A stretch of 64,000 nucleotides of DNA from Magicicada septendecula (GCA_034769895.1 CM068373.1:436151080-436215079); one strand, 5' to 3'. Positions 22,574 to 34,407 are shown, numbered from the stretch's first letter. Made by a program: numbers and translations. Notes: generated by a model from the sequence alone, not told the origin.

Positions 22574-24221
22574 CTACAAAATTTTGACAAATGGACTGTC
22601 ATCAAATTTTGCTTTGTAAATGTGTATTAAATCTGAAAAAAAGTATATAATTGAATAGATAATTGAAAAGTAGATAACTTAACCAACCAAAATAGTCAAT
22701 ATAAGAACATTAGTTACTCTGTTCCATTTTCTACCGGAAATTACAATATTCACATATTAAACCTACTTTGTTAGGTCTACTGTAACATATTACAATAAAA
22801 AAATATTAGGCCTACCTTCATAAAGCGGATCTGGCAGCTGAAACTCGTCTGCTACCTGTTGTCCCCGTTGATGTCAGTTCCCAATTACTGCAGATTCAAA
22901 GTGTCCACTGTAGGTACTGCGCTGAAACACAAAGCGAGGGTTTGTGTTAATGATTTTCATTTCCTTAACTGGCCGGCTCTTAAAAGGACATTTCTTGATG
23001 TATTTTTACTGCAGGTGGTGTGTCCAGCTTTGCAACATTAATTGGTTAACTTCTACCACATCAAAGTGACCTGGTTTGACTCTTGCCTCGTGAAACATTG
23101 CCCATTGGTTTGAGAGTTCCACTTTAACCTTTTGGTTGATGATGCCCATATTTTTGTCAATTTCCATGTGTTAATGGCCTCTCATTGGGAAACATACTTT
23201 AATCTCATCAAATCTATTTTCATAGTGAACTAAGCTGTGAAGGAATCTAATGACAGTGTAGTTTTTGTTCTGGCCTCCACAAGAATCACAAAAAATGTGG
23301 AGGCATTGAACATTTCCATCCAGAAAATTGTAAAGAAAATGATGAACCATCGAACACTCCTCATCACTGCCTTTGTTGCCAACAGTTTGAGGATAAATGT
23401 AAAACACACTTGTTTCTGTTGACAAATATGGACATTAAATGTGTAGACAGACAATTGACGTCTGTAATATACGTCATTTGTCGAGATGTTAGGAACATAG
23501 ATTTTTTTTTGAAATCAAAACAAATTGCTTCAGTATTATCACTTAACCTACTCCTAAGGTTACCATTTTGCTTCCTTTTGTCAAACACATCAGCCTTTAT
23601 TTTATGTACCATATGATCTGTTTGAAATTGTTTTATTTCATCATCTATTCTCTTAATTTCCACAGCATTTGAGAGGTTGGCCTTTTGTGATTGTAAGTTT
23701 TTTATTTTAGCAGTGAACTCATCACAGATGCTGCAAGTATCTTTTCTTGGGTATTCAAATGAGATGTTGAATTCATTTGAGAAAATGGTTCTATAAGACT
23801 CATACGACATTGGCAAATTTGTATAATTTTGACTGTACATATTATACATTTTAGTTATGTTCAACTCCTCAGACAAGTAAATTTTTGTTGATTCTGCTAG
23901 ATTATAATACCCTTTTCTTCTTTTAAATGAACTAGTGTGTTCTATGACAGCATTTCTTTTCTCTACAGATATTTTTCTAGGTCTAGATGACTGCCCCTAC
24001 CATCCTTCAGAATCATACCAGTTTCTTTCAATGTTTGATGGAGAACGAGTTTTTTCTTTCCTACCCCATGAATAGATAAGAAAGCTTTAAAACAGACTTG
24101 CACTTCTTTCATTTTGTTTTCCCCATCAAGAAAACTAACCCTGTATTAATAGAATACATCACGAAACAGCCTCGCTTTCATCCAATCCTGGGCGCCTATT
24201 TTGAGTTTCTTTGACAATAAT
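22574..24221 (-). pseudogene. DUF7869-like protein, main coding part (putative transposase)
   Basis: The minus strand reads from DWMKARLFRDVF (about 24,190) through VSFLDGENKMKEVQVCF, FKAFLSIHGV, DGRGSH and SFKRRKGYYNL. A 170-codon open frame follows (23,364-23,876: KDTCSICDEFTAKI), and then FCDSCGGQNKN and MRGH-stop-HMEIDKN. Spaced acidic residues and the GGQNKN and GH motifs recall the DUF7869 family, which is widespread and multicopy in insects (family name from memory). A donor-like AAG/GTAGG at 22,816 and an acceptor CAG at 22,633 would add a last exon, 22,574-22,632, ending in a stop. At least one frameshift (23,364-23,425) and several stops disable it. Confidence 0.65.
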
Positions 24222-24288
24222 TACTGTTTCCACAAAGATAATAATAATAATAATAATAAAGATAATAATTTCTTCCACAAAGATATAC

Positions 24289-24974
24289 TGTTGCGTTGAA
24301 CTTGCTGTCCACTTGCGTAGCTTGGGGTTAACGGCTGTTCACACTTTAAACCACAGGCTGGGTTTAAACAAAATATAAAACGATAAAGTGGACTGTATAA
24401 ACGGTTTATTATAAGAAACAGATTAAGTCATATTCATGCGAATCCGCGTGTGCCCGTACGACTGCATATGTAATAATTTAAGCTAATTTGAGCCTCCAGG
24501 TGGTCTAGTGGCTAGCGCGGGTGATTGATGCGCTCGTGGTCCCGGGTTCAATTCCCGGCGGAGGCTCCGTACGGCGTGCACTCAGCATTGTGAGGCAAAC
24601 TGAGTAGGTGCTGAGATAACAGCGCCGCCTCCTGGCTGTGAATACCGCAACTAGCGGCTGGTGGCGCGTAGTACTAGCCATATACCGTGACACTGACACA
24701 AAAAGCCACGCGGTACACCTTGGTCCTTAACGGACTGTTGAGCGGAGGTATAAACGGTTTATTATAAAAAACAGATCGAGTGATATTCATCCGATTCTGC
24801 GAATCCGCACGTGCCCGTAAGACTGCATATCCAATAATTTAAGCTAATTAAAATTGAATCGTTCACATATTGATGGCTTTAATTGAATTTTGCATACCAC
24901 ATGCGCGGAACAGGCTGTTGCCTCCTGGAGCTCCGTGAGTTGAATGCTAGATTGGAAAGGGGGGCGGACCGACA
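24289..24974 (-). repeat. 3' LTR of BEL/Pao 1, expanded by a SINE and a duplication
   Basis: It matches the 341-bp right LTR in two parts (24,289-24,489 and 24,848-24,974). Between them are a SINE and a second, diverged copy of the LTR segment 24,389-24,489 (at about 24,749-24,848). Confidence 0.8.
24492..24745 (+). mobile_element. tRNA-derived SINE
   Basis: The head 24,492-24,565 is tRNA-like: acceptor strands GCCTCC and GGAGGC, an A-box-like TGGTCTAGTGG and a B-box-like GGTTCAATTCC in a perfect T arm (CCGGG..CCCGG). The middle stem AGCGC/GCGCT encloses an 11-nt loop, so it is not a working tRNA. An unrelated body follows (..CTCAGCATTGTGAGGC..). The A and B boxes would serve as an RNA polymerase III promoter. 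Confidence 0.75.
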
Positions 24975-25200
24975 TTATGCATAAATTGAATGGCATGCAT
25001 AAATCGCATTAATCACATAAATTGAATGCAATACATAAACTGAATATAATACATAGATTGAATAAAATACATGAATTGCATACATCACATAAATTGAATG
25101 CAATACATAAATTGAATAGAATACATAGATTGAATAAAATACATGAATTGCATAAATCACAAATTGAATGCAATACATGAATTGCATAAATTGAGTAAAG
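24975..25200. repeat. AT-rich minisatellite in the BEL/Pao 1 3' region
   Basis: About a dozen imperfect repeats of units such as ACATAAATTGAATGCAAT and ACATGAATTGCATAAATC. It gives a long but meaningless open frame with a repeated FNLCI pattern on the minus strand. Confidence 0.75.
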
Positions 25201-25289
25201 TCCTCTGCACAAGGCAACATTACTGAGGACCAAAACAATAACACCCCTTCGCATAGAGTGAAACCCATATACGAGTGACGACAATCCAT

Positions 25290-25753
25290 ATTCGTTGGAC
25301 ACAGGTGAAGTGCACAGCTTATGAATAGGTCGACGCAATATACCACGAGGAGTGCGGACGTCAATGGCAGAAAGAGGACGGGAGTTCAAACGCCTCAATT
25401 TGAGTAAGGATTGTGTATAATTCCTCAAAGTTAAGAATGGTGGTGCAGATGATGCTTGACGCTTTTTACACCACTGTCCCAAAGGCCGCCGAAGTGCGGT
25501 GAGGAGGGTGGAATGAACGACCACTTGAAACCTTGGGCAAGTGAGAATGAGTGAATACTCATTTTAAATTCCTCAGAGGTAAATAATTTGTATAACTCAC
25601 GGCCTTAAAATTAGTGTCGTCAGATATCATTTCCCTGGAAATGTCGTGGCGGGCAATGAATCGTTTAAAGGCGACAATAAATGCCTCAGCAGTCAAGTCA
25701 GACACCAATTTCAAATGAATCGCCTTTGTAGCGAGACAGACAAACAAGCATAT
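25290..25753 (-). pseudogene. Integrase core and C-terminal part of BEL/Pao 1
   Basis: The minus strand reads CLFVCLATKAIHLKLV, then FKRFIARHDISREM (core), and in other frames SFIPPS..HFGGLW-type sequence, LNSRPLSAI and RTPRGILRRPIHKLC. All have matches in BEL/Pao 2 at 44,860-45,700. The 12-kb insertion interrupts it at 25,754; the N-terminal half is at 37,695-38,157. Confidence 0.8.
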
Positions 25754-25760
25754 TGTAACA

Positions 25761-26959
25761 TGACAGATTATCCACTTTATAATGAATGAAATTTGATCAT
25801 AAATAAATATCAATTAAAATAACTATCAAGGAAAAATCCAAATGAAAACAAATAAGTATCACAATAAAATACAATCATAACTTGAAGAAATAAAAATAAA
25901 GAAAAAACAACTATGCAACAAATATGAGTAATGGAAAATAAACCAAAAAACTAAAATAAAGTAAGGAAATACCCAGGTAGGATAGGAGTAAGTAAGGAAA
26001 ATACCCAGAACAAACCGAAATACCTAATAAACAGGAATGATTTTGAAGAAACAAGGTAGTAGGATAAGAAGACTACAAGAAATACCCAAAGGAAACCCAG
26101 TAAGAAGAAAATAAAAACCCCAAAAAGGATTAAAAGTCACAAACGAAAGTATAACACCCAAAAACAGAAACTAATGTAAAGTAGATGTAAACAAAAGTGT
26201 TTAGAGGTATAAGTAAAAGTGCACCCATGAAAGTTATTTTATAATGAAAAAAAAACAAATCTTAAGAATCCTCTATAAATAAAATTCTTGATAATATAAA
26301 GCTGATTAGTGATAGTATCAAGAAATAACAGGGGACCAGTGCAAGTTATTTTATTATAGTATATGAACTCCAAGAAAGTGCATTAAATGCTCAAACTTAA
26401 TAAATGTGTACCTTTAAACAACTTTAAAGTTTTAATTTAACTTCATAAATACTATTTGGTAGAATAGTATTATGAAAATCAAATACTAATGTTTCTAAGA
26501 AGGTGCCACTCTTTATCTAACAACATTCACTAAAATGAGAAAGGTAAATAGAGAGCTGGTAGTTAATAAGTGAAGTGACAAGGGATACATCCCTAACATA
26601 AAATAAAAACAGATAAGACTGCACAAAAGTAATTTTAAAATAAGTTAAAAATGAAGGAACAGATGTGTTATGTGTTTCTATTAAAGTAAATGAACTCTAT
26701 ACCTAAATGTTGGAAATAGAGTGTAATGTTTTATTATTCTAAAATATTTATTATGTTTAAAAGTGTTAATCAAGGATGAAATGTCTGAGTGTGGATACCA
26801 TTCTTTTATTATAAAATATTTATTATGTGTTACTAGTAATAATCAAGACTAAAATGTCTGAGTTTAAATACCATTTTTTTTAATTTCAAATATTTGTTAT
26901 GGATTAATAGTATGAATTCATAGTTGTCTTGATTATTCATCTCTTCTTTCACAGCACTA
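25761..26959. other. A-rich non-coding stretch
   Basis: No reading frame of interest. Short repeats of the type AAATACCCAG(G/A) and GGAGTAAGTAAGGAAA occur at about 25,960-26,110. It may be the body of the unknown element bounded at 25,754. Confidence 0.4.
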
Positions 26960-27956
26960 ACACTTAACTAAAAATGAACTTTTTCATGTTAAAACTTACT
27001 GATTTTATTGGACGCGTTTCGGCTTAGTATCCGCCTTCTTCAGCTTTGGTAACAGACTGCCAGCATTTTGTAACGGTTGTGTGGAAGGTGAAGTGGGGGT
27101 GGTGTGTGGAGGAAGGGGATTGGCACGGGGATTCAACTTGCTCTTTGTTTTCTGTATAATTGTGTCAAAAAGTGTATGTGATTTATACTGTAATTGATCG
27201 TTGAGTATGTTGTTTGGTTGTGTTGTGTGGTGTTTATATATTTCGTATTGTTCAGTTGTGTTGAGTTTTTGACCTTTGGGTATGTAATGTAAAATTTCAA
27301 GATTAGTGTCTATGTTGGTGTAACTGTGGTTTTCTGTGTGTATGTGTGTGGCAAATGCGGAGTGTATATTGTTGTTGGTTAAAGCTTTTAAGTGTTCAGA
27401 ATAACGGGATGAAAAAGATCATGTTTATAACAAAACAGGTGTTTACAAATTAAATTGTAATGACTGCAATAGTTTCTACATAGGCCAGACGGGAAGATCT
27501 TTTTCATCCCGTTATTCTGAACACTTAAAAGCTTTAACCAACAACAATATACACTCCGCATTTGCCACACACATACACACAGAAAACCACAGTTACACCA
27601 ACATAGACACTAATCTTGAAATTTTACATTACATACCCAAAGGTCAAAAACTCAACACAACTGAACAATACGAAATATATAAACACCACACAACACAACC
27701 AAACAACATACTCAACGATCAATTACAATATAAATCACATACACTTTTTGACACAATTATACAGAAAACAAACAGTAAGTTGAATCCCCGCGCCAATCCC
27801 CTGCCTCCACACACCACCCCCACTTCACCTTCCACACAACCATTACAAAATGCTGGCAGTCTGTTACCAAAGCTGAAGAAGGCGGATACTAAGCCGAAAC
27901 GCGTCCAATAAAATCAGTAAGTTTTCACATGAAAAAGTTCATTTTTAGTTAAGTGT
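26960..27956. mobile_element. PLE family 3, two truncated copies in inverted orientation
   Basis: The arms at 26,960-27,420 and about 27,485-27,956 are inverted copies with ACACTTAACT/AGTTAAGTGT ends. The right arm (plus) reads a PLE C-terminus: LNCNDCNSFYIGQTGRSF, ATHIHTENHSYTNI, EQYEIYKHHTTQPNNIL. The left arm carries the same on the minus strand. Both lack RT. TATGAATTCA occurs just outside both ends (26,911-26,920 and 27,956-27,965), a possible duplicated target. Confidence 0.8.
27873..27904 (+). other. Hammerhead-like core in PLE family 3
   Basis: CTGAAGA, one extra A, stem GGC/GCC, GAAA, then CGCGTC. The same hairpin appears on the minus strand of the left arm near 27,020-27,050. Bases for an outer stem I are not obvious here. 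Confidence 0.35.
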
Positions 27957-29684
27957 ATGAATTCAATACTAAATGTTCTTATTAAAGTAAGGAAATGTTC
28001 ATTAATATTGTATTAGAATAGAAGGTCAGAAGGGGTATAAACAAGCTGTATTATTCAAAAACTTTGTATGTAAAAACAGATAAAATCTAGGCCAAATGGT
28101 AAATCTCAACTACATTATAATTGATGAATCAAGTCCAGTAAACTAGTTAAACTCATGAAATTTATGTAAGGTAAATCAGTCACAGAGTAATATAACTGAA
28201 ATTATACTTTAGAAAGATATTGTAAAAAGATAGGAAGGATTATTGTAAAAATGCAAATGTAATAACTGAAAATTCAAAGGGGGGAGTCACAAATTAAAGA
28301 GTAATATTTAAAAAGATAACCAATTAATAAATTTACAAGAAATTAAGGGAAGATAAACATTTGATTTCAATCTGAGATTTAGTACAATCATAAATATAAC
28401 ACATAACATGGCAAACATTTTGAGAAGAACAGGAAGTAATTTTTAAAGCCTACATTTTAAAAATGAAGTAAAGATAGCATTTTAGATAAAAAAACTTAGT
28501 AAAAATATCTTATTTAATATCAAATCAAGCAGAATGAACTAAAGAAAGAGATTATGCATTTAGTATTAATAAAATTAAATAATAGCAAAAATATATTCAG
28601 TAATATAATGTAAATTTCATACATGTAACGGAAACGAAAAAGATTTAAAACAATGTATTGCTAATATTAAATTGGCTAAGACGTTTTCAGATGACGAAGG
28701 AAGTTAGAACAGTTGATTATTAGACTTTGTCAAGCATCAAGCACACTTGAGCGAGATTTTGCTTATATTAACCTATAGCGAAGACAAGTATGGCGTTCGT
28801 TCAGTAAGCCTAGTCTACGGTGAAAATCGTGAATTTCTAAAAACTTAACTTAAACTCTAAATTCAGTGAGAACAACCAATACAAACATTAAACTAAATTA
28901 ACATGGAACAGGAAATGAGTGAATTAATAATTTAAACCTATAAAACCAATAATTCTGAATAACGAAACGAACGGTGCAATTTTCGACCTTATTGCCAAAA
29001 GTGAATTAAAACATTATCCCACACATTTTATCGAAGTGAATCAGAAAACACTTAACCAGGACCACTCCACTCACACCAGAAGGAATAATCACAACTGCTG
29101 AGACGAGGAAACATTGAAAAGGCAACATTTATTGGAAGAAAATTTCGTCGAGCCGACTTCATTTTAACAGAGGCAGTACTGAAGCAGCCATCTTGAATCC
29201 CACAATTCCATTCGAGCACGGCCAATATAGTCGTCAAGACATCAATGGTTCAAAAATTTACATTGATAAACATTATATATTAAATCATAACTTTGTAATT
29301 TTTAATTCTTAAGCTATTTACTTGTAAGTGTTATACTTTCTTGACCTTACCCTTTCTCTGATTATATAATATAACCGTTCAAAGAACCTGATAATTAATA
29401 TTAAATACAGATGTAAAAATAATCGACCGCCCTGAGAAACGAGTCGATACTACTGTTGAATAATCGATTAACACTCGATATATAATAAAAATTGTTAATA
29501 AATCTGGAATTTCTGGAAATTCGTTTCTGTTTATTTATAAAATTTATAAATAGAAATAAAATAAAATAAAATTGAGATCACGGACTATCCGAAAGGTGGC
29601 CATTACCAAGGTGGAAGGAGGATACATAAATAAGAAGAAGAACTGTCCATTGATTAGTGCTGGAGATAATACAATTAATAATAT
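27957..29684. other. Non-coding stretch between PLE copies
   Basis: AT-rich and without convincing genes. Slightly more complex sequence lies at 28,980-29,240. It ends in an A-rich tract (29,545-29,575) just before the PLE family 1 array. Confidence 0.4.
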
Positions 29685-29793
29685 ATATAATACTTTCACT
29701 TATGAACTTACTGTTGTCACTTCCCAAACGTTTCGAGATGTTGTTTCTCTTCTTCAGTGGGTTTAGTACTAACTGTCGATTACAGAATAACCG

Positions 29794-32274
29794 TTACGGA
29801 ATGGAGTGTGTGGTGGGGGTTGATGGTGGGACGGGATTGGCGCTGAGGTTCGAATTATGTGTGTGGATCAGTGTGTCAAATAGTGTATGTGATTTGTAAT
29901 GTATCTGTTCATTTAATATGTTGTTTGGTTGTAGTGTGTGATATCTGTATATTTCAAATTGTTCAGCTGTGTTTAGTTTTCTACTTTTTGGTAAGTAGTG
30001 TAGTATTTCCATGTTGTGTTCTATGTTTGTGTAGCTGTGGTTTTCATTATGTAAATGTGTGGCAAATGTGGAATGTATGTAGTTTGTGGTGAGGGCTTTT
30101 AAATGTTCAGAAAACCTGGAAGAAAAAGATCTTCCCGTCTGGCCGATGTAGAATTGTTGGCAATCATTGCAATTTAATTTATAAACCCCTGTTTTGCTGT
30201 ATGTGTCAATGTCTTTGTTAGTATTGTTTATGTGTTTTCTAATGGTGTTGTTGGTTCTGTAAGCAACTTTATAATTTTGTTTCCTAAATGTGTTTGCAAT
30301 TCTATGTGTATTGGAATTGTAGTATGTAAGTGTTATGTATTTACTGGGTTGTGTGCTGTTGGTCAGATGTGTTTTACTTTTTTTGTTGAGGATTCGTTTG
30401 TGTAGTTTATTTATTAATTCGGGGTTGTATCCGTTTTTGACTGCTATGTATTTAATTGTGTTTAATTCATCTTGGTAGTCATGTGTGTTTAGGGGTATTG
30501 ACGTGAGCCTATGGAGCATGTAGTTGAAAGCTGCATGTTTGTGTTGAGTTGGGTGGTTGGATGTGTTGTGTATGACCATGTCTGATGTGGTGGGTTTTCT
30601 GTATATTTTGTATGTGTGTGTGTTGTTTGTTTTGGTGATTGTAAGGTCTAAAAAGTTTATGCTGTTATTTAATTCTATTTCAAGTGTGAATTTTAATTTA
30701 TGGTGTATAGTGTTAATGTATTTGTGGAAATTTTCTATTTGTCTTTTGTTGCCGTTGTAAAGAAGTAAAATGTCGTCGACATACCTGTGCCAATATATTA
30801 TTTTATCGGTGTATTTGTTGTTGTTCAGTATGTGTTTCTGTTCTATGGTGTGTATGAATATTTCTGCTAGTATACCTGATATAGGGGAGCCCATGGGTAG
30901 TCCATCTGTTTGTGTGTAATACATGCTATTGTGTGTGAAATAATTTTGATCTGTGATGATTTTAGTTAGATGGATGATCTCGTTTATGTGTGTTTTGGGT
31001 GTGTTATTTATTTTTAGTAATTGTTCTAATGTAATTATGGTTTCTTTTATGGGAACATTGGTGTATAGGTTTGTTATGTCGAATGAAGCAAGTGTGGAAT
31101 TGTGGAGAATGTGTACATGTTGAGTTTTATTCACTAGATCTAAATTATTTTTGACAGTGGTGTTGTTTGTTAAATTTATGCTATTTCTGATCAATTTATC
31201 TAAATGTCTAGCTATTTTGTGTGCAGGTGCTTGTGTGTTGTTTATAAGTGGTCTGATGGGAATATTGGGTTTGTGTAATTTCGGTAGTGCATTTAGTGTA
31301 GGGGCTTTTGGTTTAATTTGTTTTAGATATTTGATGTTGTCAGGTGATACTATGTGTTTTGTGTTATTTAGGGTTTTGTTTATTTGTTTGTGATATTTAG
31401 GGGTGGGGTCTTTATTTAATTTAGTGATGTTGTTTTCATTAAAAAATGTTTCAATTTTGTTATTTAAAGCCTGTTTTTCTATTATGACATTTATATTACC
31501 TTTGTCTGCTTTAAGTATGGTTAGGTTGTGTTTGTGTAATTTATGTTTTATGTTTTTTAGTGTTTGGAATTCATTATTGTGTTGTTTATTTTCGTATTGT
31601 TGTGTGTGTTGTAATTTACGCTTTATTTCATAACGTATGGTATCATGGTCTTGGGTTAGTGTGTGTTGTATGGCTGTTTCAGCGTCTAGGACTATGTCAC
31701 GTGTATGTTTACTATTAACGTTATTATTTGTATTGATACCTAAATTGTGTTTTAGACCTTTATCTAAGAGGTTTGTTTCTGCGTTAGTGAAATTGGTTGT
31801 CGTTGTATTTACAGTACGTGTGTGAAATTTATGTGTCGGTGTAGGGACAGTTTCGTTCCTGCGTGTTAATGTGTTATTGATTTTTCTGTTATGTACTTCC
31901 TGTATTTTTATTTGGATTTTCTCTATGATATTTCGTATATGTTGTATTATGTGTTCGAATTCAATGTGGTGTAATATTTGTGTGAGTTTTACGTGTAGGT
32001 TATATGCCGTTTTGTTTAGTGTATCTTTTTTATGGTATAAATCATTGATGATATTGTCTAGGTGTATTATTTCGGCTTTACGTTTTGTTTTTGTTGCTGC
32101 ATATGTATTATTTTTTATTGTGATTTGTGCATGTGTGGGTATAATGTTGTGTTTACGGCAAGTTTTGTTGTAAGCGATGTTCAAGGAGGTTTTCGTTATC
32201 TGTAATCTAACATTTCTGTACTTGTGGATGTAATACGCTGTGTTGGCGGTATTAAAATTCTCTTGTTGTTGCAT
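29794..32274 (-). CDS. PLE family 1, copy a: intact RT-GIY-YIG protein, 826 aa
   Basis: An uninterrupted ORF of normal PLE length. Residues 1-215 form a basic, Asn/Thr/His-rich N-terminal region. RT follows with KADKGN, APTLNALPKLHK, LASFDITNLYTNVP, GLPMGSPISGI and the catalytic YVDDILLLY (residue about 498; bases 30,772-30,783), and then INFLDLTI and YRKPTTSD. A Cys pair (CNDC) and GIY-YIG motif (FYIGQTGRSFSSRFSEH) lie near residues 700-720. The protein would nick DNA and copy the element's RNA. The start was chosen because ATG falls just after the 140-bp spacer shared by the tandem copies. No stops or frameshifts: this copy could be active. Confidence 0.9.
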   Translation of the reverse strand: MQQQENFNTANTAYYIHKYRNVRLQITKTSLNIAYNKTCRKHNIIPTHAQITIKNNTYAATKTKRKAEIIHLDNIINDLYHKKDTLNKTAYNLHVKLTQILHHIEFEHIIQHIRNIIEKIQIKIQEVHNRKINNTLTRRNETVPTPTHKFHTRTVNTTTTNFTNAETNLLDKGLKHNLGINTNNNVNSKHTRDIVLDAETAIQHTLTQDHDTIRYEIKRKLQHTQQYENKQHNNEFQTLKNIKHKLHKHNLTILKADKGNINVIIEKQALNNKIETFFNENNITKLNKDPTPKYHKQINKTLNNTKHIVSPDNIKYLKQIKPKAPTLNALPKLHKPNIPIRPLINNTQAPAHKIARHLDKLIRNSINLTNNTTVKNNLDLVNKTQHVHILHNSTLASFDITNLYTNVPIKETIITLEQLLKINNTPKTHINEIIHLTKIITDQNYFTHNSMYYTQTDGLPMGSPISGILAEIFIHTIEQKHILNNNKYTDKIIYWHRYVDDILLLYNGNKRQIENFHKYINTIHHKLKFTLEIELNNSINFLDLTITKTNNTHTYKIYRKPTTSDMVIHNTSNHPTQHKHAAFNYMLHRLTSIPLNTHDYQDELNTIKYIAVKNGYNPELINKLHKRILNKKSKTHLTNSTQPSKYITLTYYNSNTHRIANTFRKQNYKVAYRTNNTIRKHINNTNKDIDTYSKTGVYKLNCNDCQQFYIGQTGRSFSSRFSEHLKALTTNYIHSTFATHLHNENHSYTNIEHNMEILHYLPKSRKLNTAEQFEIYRYHTLQPNNILNEQIHYKSHTLFDTLIHTHNSNLSANPVPPSTPTTHSIP

Positions 32275-32414
32275 CCTCTTCGTTCGCTTATTAATTTAAT
32301 AATATATATAATACTTTCACTTATGAACTTACTGTTGTCACTTCCCAAACGTTTTGAGATGTTGTTTCTCTTCTTCAGTGGGTTTAGTACTAACTGTCGA
32401 TTACAGAATAACCG
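32275..32414 (-). repeat. Spacer between tandem PLE family 1 units (pLTR-like)
   Basis: This 140-bp segment lies between the stop of copy b and the start codon of copy a, and recurs below copy a (29,685-29,793) and after copy c (36,115-36,250). Its minus strand carries the hammerhead-like hairpin, in this copy changed to CTCAAAACG in place of CTCGAAACG. Confidence 0.75.
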
Positions 32415-34375
32415 TTACGGAATGGAGTGTGTGGTGGGGGTTGATGGTGGGACGGGATTGGCGCTGAGGTTCGAATTATGTGTGTGGATCAGTGTGTCAA
32501 ATAGTGTATGTGATTTGTAATGTATCTGTTCATTTAATATGTTGTTTGGTTGTAGTGTGTGATATCTGTATATTTCAAATTGTTCAGCTGTGTTTAGTTT
32601 TCTACTTTTTGGTAAGTAGTGTAGTATTTCCATGTTGTGTTCTATGTTTGTGTAGCTGTGGTTTTCATTATGTAAATGTGTGGCAAATGTGGAATGTATG
32701 TAGTTTGTGGTGAGGGCTTTTAAATGTTCAGAAAACCTGGAAGAAAAAGATCTTCCCGTCTGGCCGATGTAGAATTGTTGGCAATCATTGCAATTTAATT
32801 TATAAACCCCTGTTTTGCTGTATGTGTCAATGTCTTTGTTAGTATTGTTTATGTGTTTTCTAATGGTGATGTTGGTTCTGTAAGCAACTTTATAATTTTG
32901 TTTCCTAAATGTGTTTGCAATTCTATGTGTATTGGAATTGTAGTATGTAAGTGTTATGTATTTACTGGGTTGTGTGCTGTTGGTCAGATGTGTTTTCCTT
33001 TTTTTGTTGAGGATTCGTTTGTGTAGTTTATTTATTAATTCGGGGTTGTATCCGTTTTTGACTGCTATGTATTTAATTGTGTTTAATTCATCTTGGTAGT
33101 CATGTGTGTTTAGGGGTATTGACGTGAGCCTATGGAGCATGTAGTTGAAAGCTGCATGTTTGTGTTGAGTTGGGTGGTTGGATGTGTTGTGTATGACCAT
33201 GTCTGATGTGGTGGGTTTTCTGTATATTTTGTATGTGTGTGTGTTGTTTGTTTTGGTGATTGTAAGGTCTAAAAAGTTTATGCTGTTATTTAATTCTATT
33301 TCAAGTGTGAATTTTAATTTATGGTGTATAGTGTTAATGTATTTGTGGAAATTTTCTATTTGTCTTTTGTTGCCGTTGTAAAGAAGTAAAATGTCGTCGA
33401 CATACCTGTGCCAATATATTATTTTATCGGTGTATTTGTTGTTGTTCAGTATGTGTTTCTGTTCTATGGTGTGTATGAATATTTCTGCTAGTATACCTGA
33501 TATAGGGGAGCCCATGGGTAGTCCATCTGTTTGTGTGTAATACATGCTATTGTGTGTGAAATAATTTTGATCTGTGATGATTTTAGTTGGATGGATGATC
33601 TCGTTTATGTATGTTTTGGGTGTGTTATTTATTTTTAGTAATTGTTCTAATGTAATTATGGTTTCTTTTATGGGAACATTGGTGTATAGGTTTGTTATGT
33701 CGAATGAAGCAAGTGTGGAATTGTGGGGAATGTGTACATGTTGAGTTTTATTCACTAGATCTAAATTATTTTTGACAGTGGTGTTGTTTGTTAAATTTAT
33801 GCTATTTCTGATCAATTTATCTAAATGTCTAGCTATTTTGTGTGCAGGTGCTTGTGTGTTGTTTATAAGTGGTCTGATGGGAATATTGGGTTTGTGTAAT
33901 TTCGGTAGTGCATTTAGTGTAGGGGCTTTTGGTTTAATTTGTTTTAGATATTTGATGTTGTCAGGTGATACTATGTGTTTTGTGTTATTTAGGGTTTTGT
34001 TTATTTGTTTGTGATATTTAGGGGTGGGGTCTTTATTTAATTTAGTGATGTTGTTTTCATTAAAAAATGTTTCAATTTTGTTATTTAAAGCCTGTTTTTC
34101 TATTATGACATTTATATTACCTTTGTCTGCTTTAAGTATGGTTAGGTTGTGTTCGTGTAATTTATGTTTTATGTTTTTTAGTGTTTGGAATTCATTATTG
34201 TGTTGTTTATTTTCGTATTGTTGTGTGTGTTGTAATTTACGCTTTATTTCATAACGTATGGTATCATGGTCTTGGGTTATGTTGTATGGCTGTTTCACCG
34301 TCTAGGACTATGTCACGTGTATGTTTACTATTAACGTTATTATTTGTATTGATACCTAAATTGTGTTTTCGACCT
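32415..34375 (-). pseudogene. PLE family 1, copy b: 5'-truncated, one frameshift
   Basis: The 627-codon open frame (32,415-34,298) is almost identical to copy a from TQDHDTIRYEIKR onward, including YVDD and GIY-YIG. A 5-base deletion near 34,279 shifts the frame. Homology continues to about 34,375, in the KGLKHN segment, where the copy ends at an inverted junction with copy c. Head-to-tail order with copy a, sharing one spacer, is the tandem arrangement known for PLEs. Confidence 0.88.
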
Positions 34376-34407
34376 TTATAAATAATATAATAATATTATG
34401 TCATATA

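Noticed and set aside
23237-23616. Plus-strand frames opposite the DUF7869-like gene
   Set aside because: They are shadows of the minus-strand coding region.
24130-24145. A splice acceptor for the DUF7869-like gene at 24,141
   Set aside because: In-frame family-like sequence continues upstream of it to about 24,221, so an intron there is unlikely.
24492-24565. A functional tRNA gene
   Set aside because: A and B boxes and the T arm are good, but the middle arm has an 11-nt loop, a base is extra before the D arm, and an unrelated SINE body follows.
24975-25200. CRISPR-like array
   Set aside because: Repeat units are directly adjacent and degenerate, without unique spacers, in a eukaryotic retroelement.
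25009-25364. Long minus-strand frames rich in Cys, Asn and Ile
   Set aside because: They read through the minisatellite and shift frames of the real integrase remnant.
29859-34254. Plus-strand open frames opposite the PLE genes
   Set aside because: They recur only because the PLE copies do; composition is that of antisense AT-rich codons, with hydrophobic Cys/Phe/Leu-rich runs and no motif.
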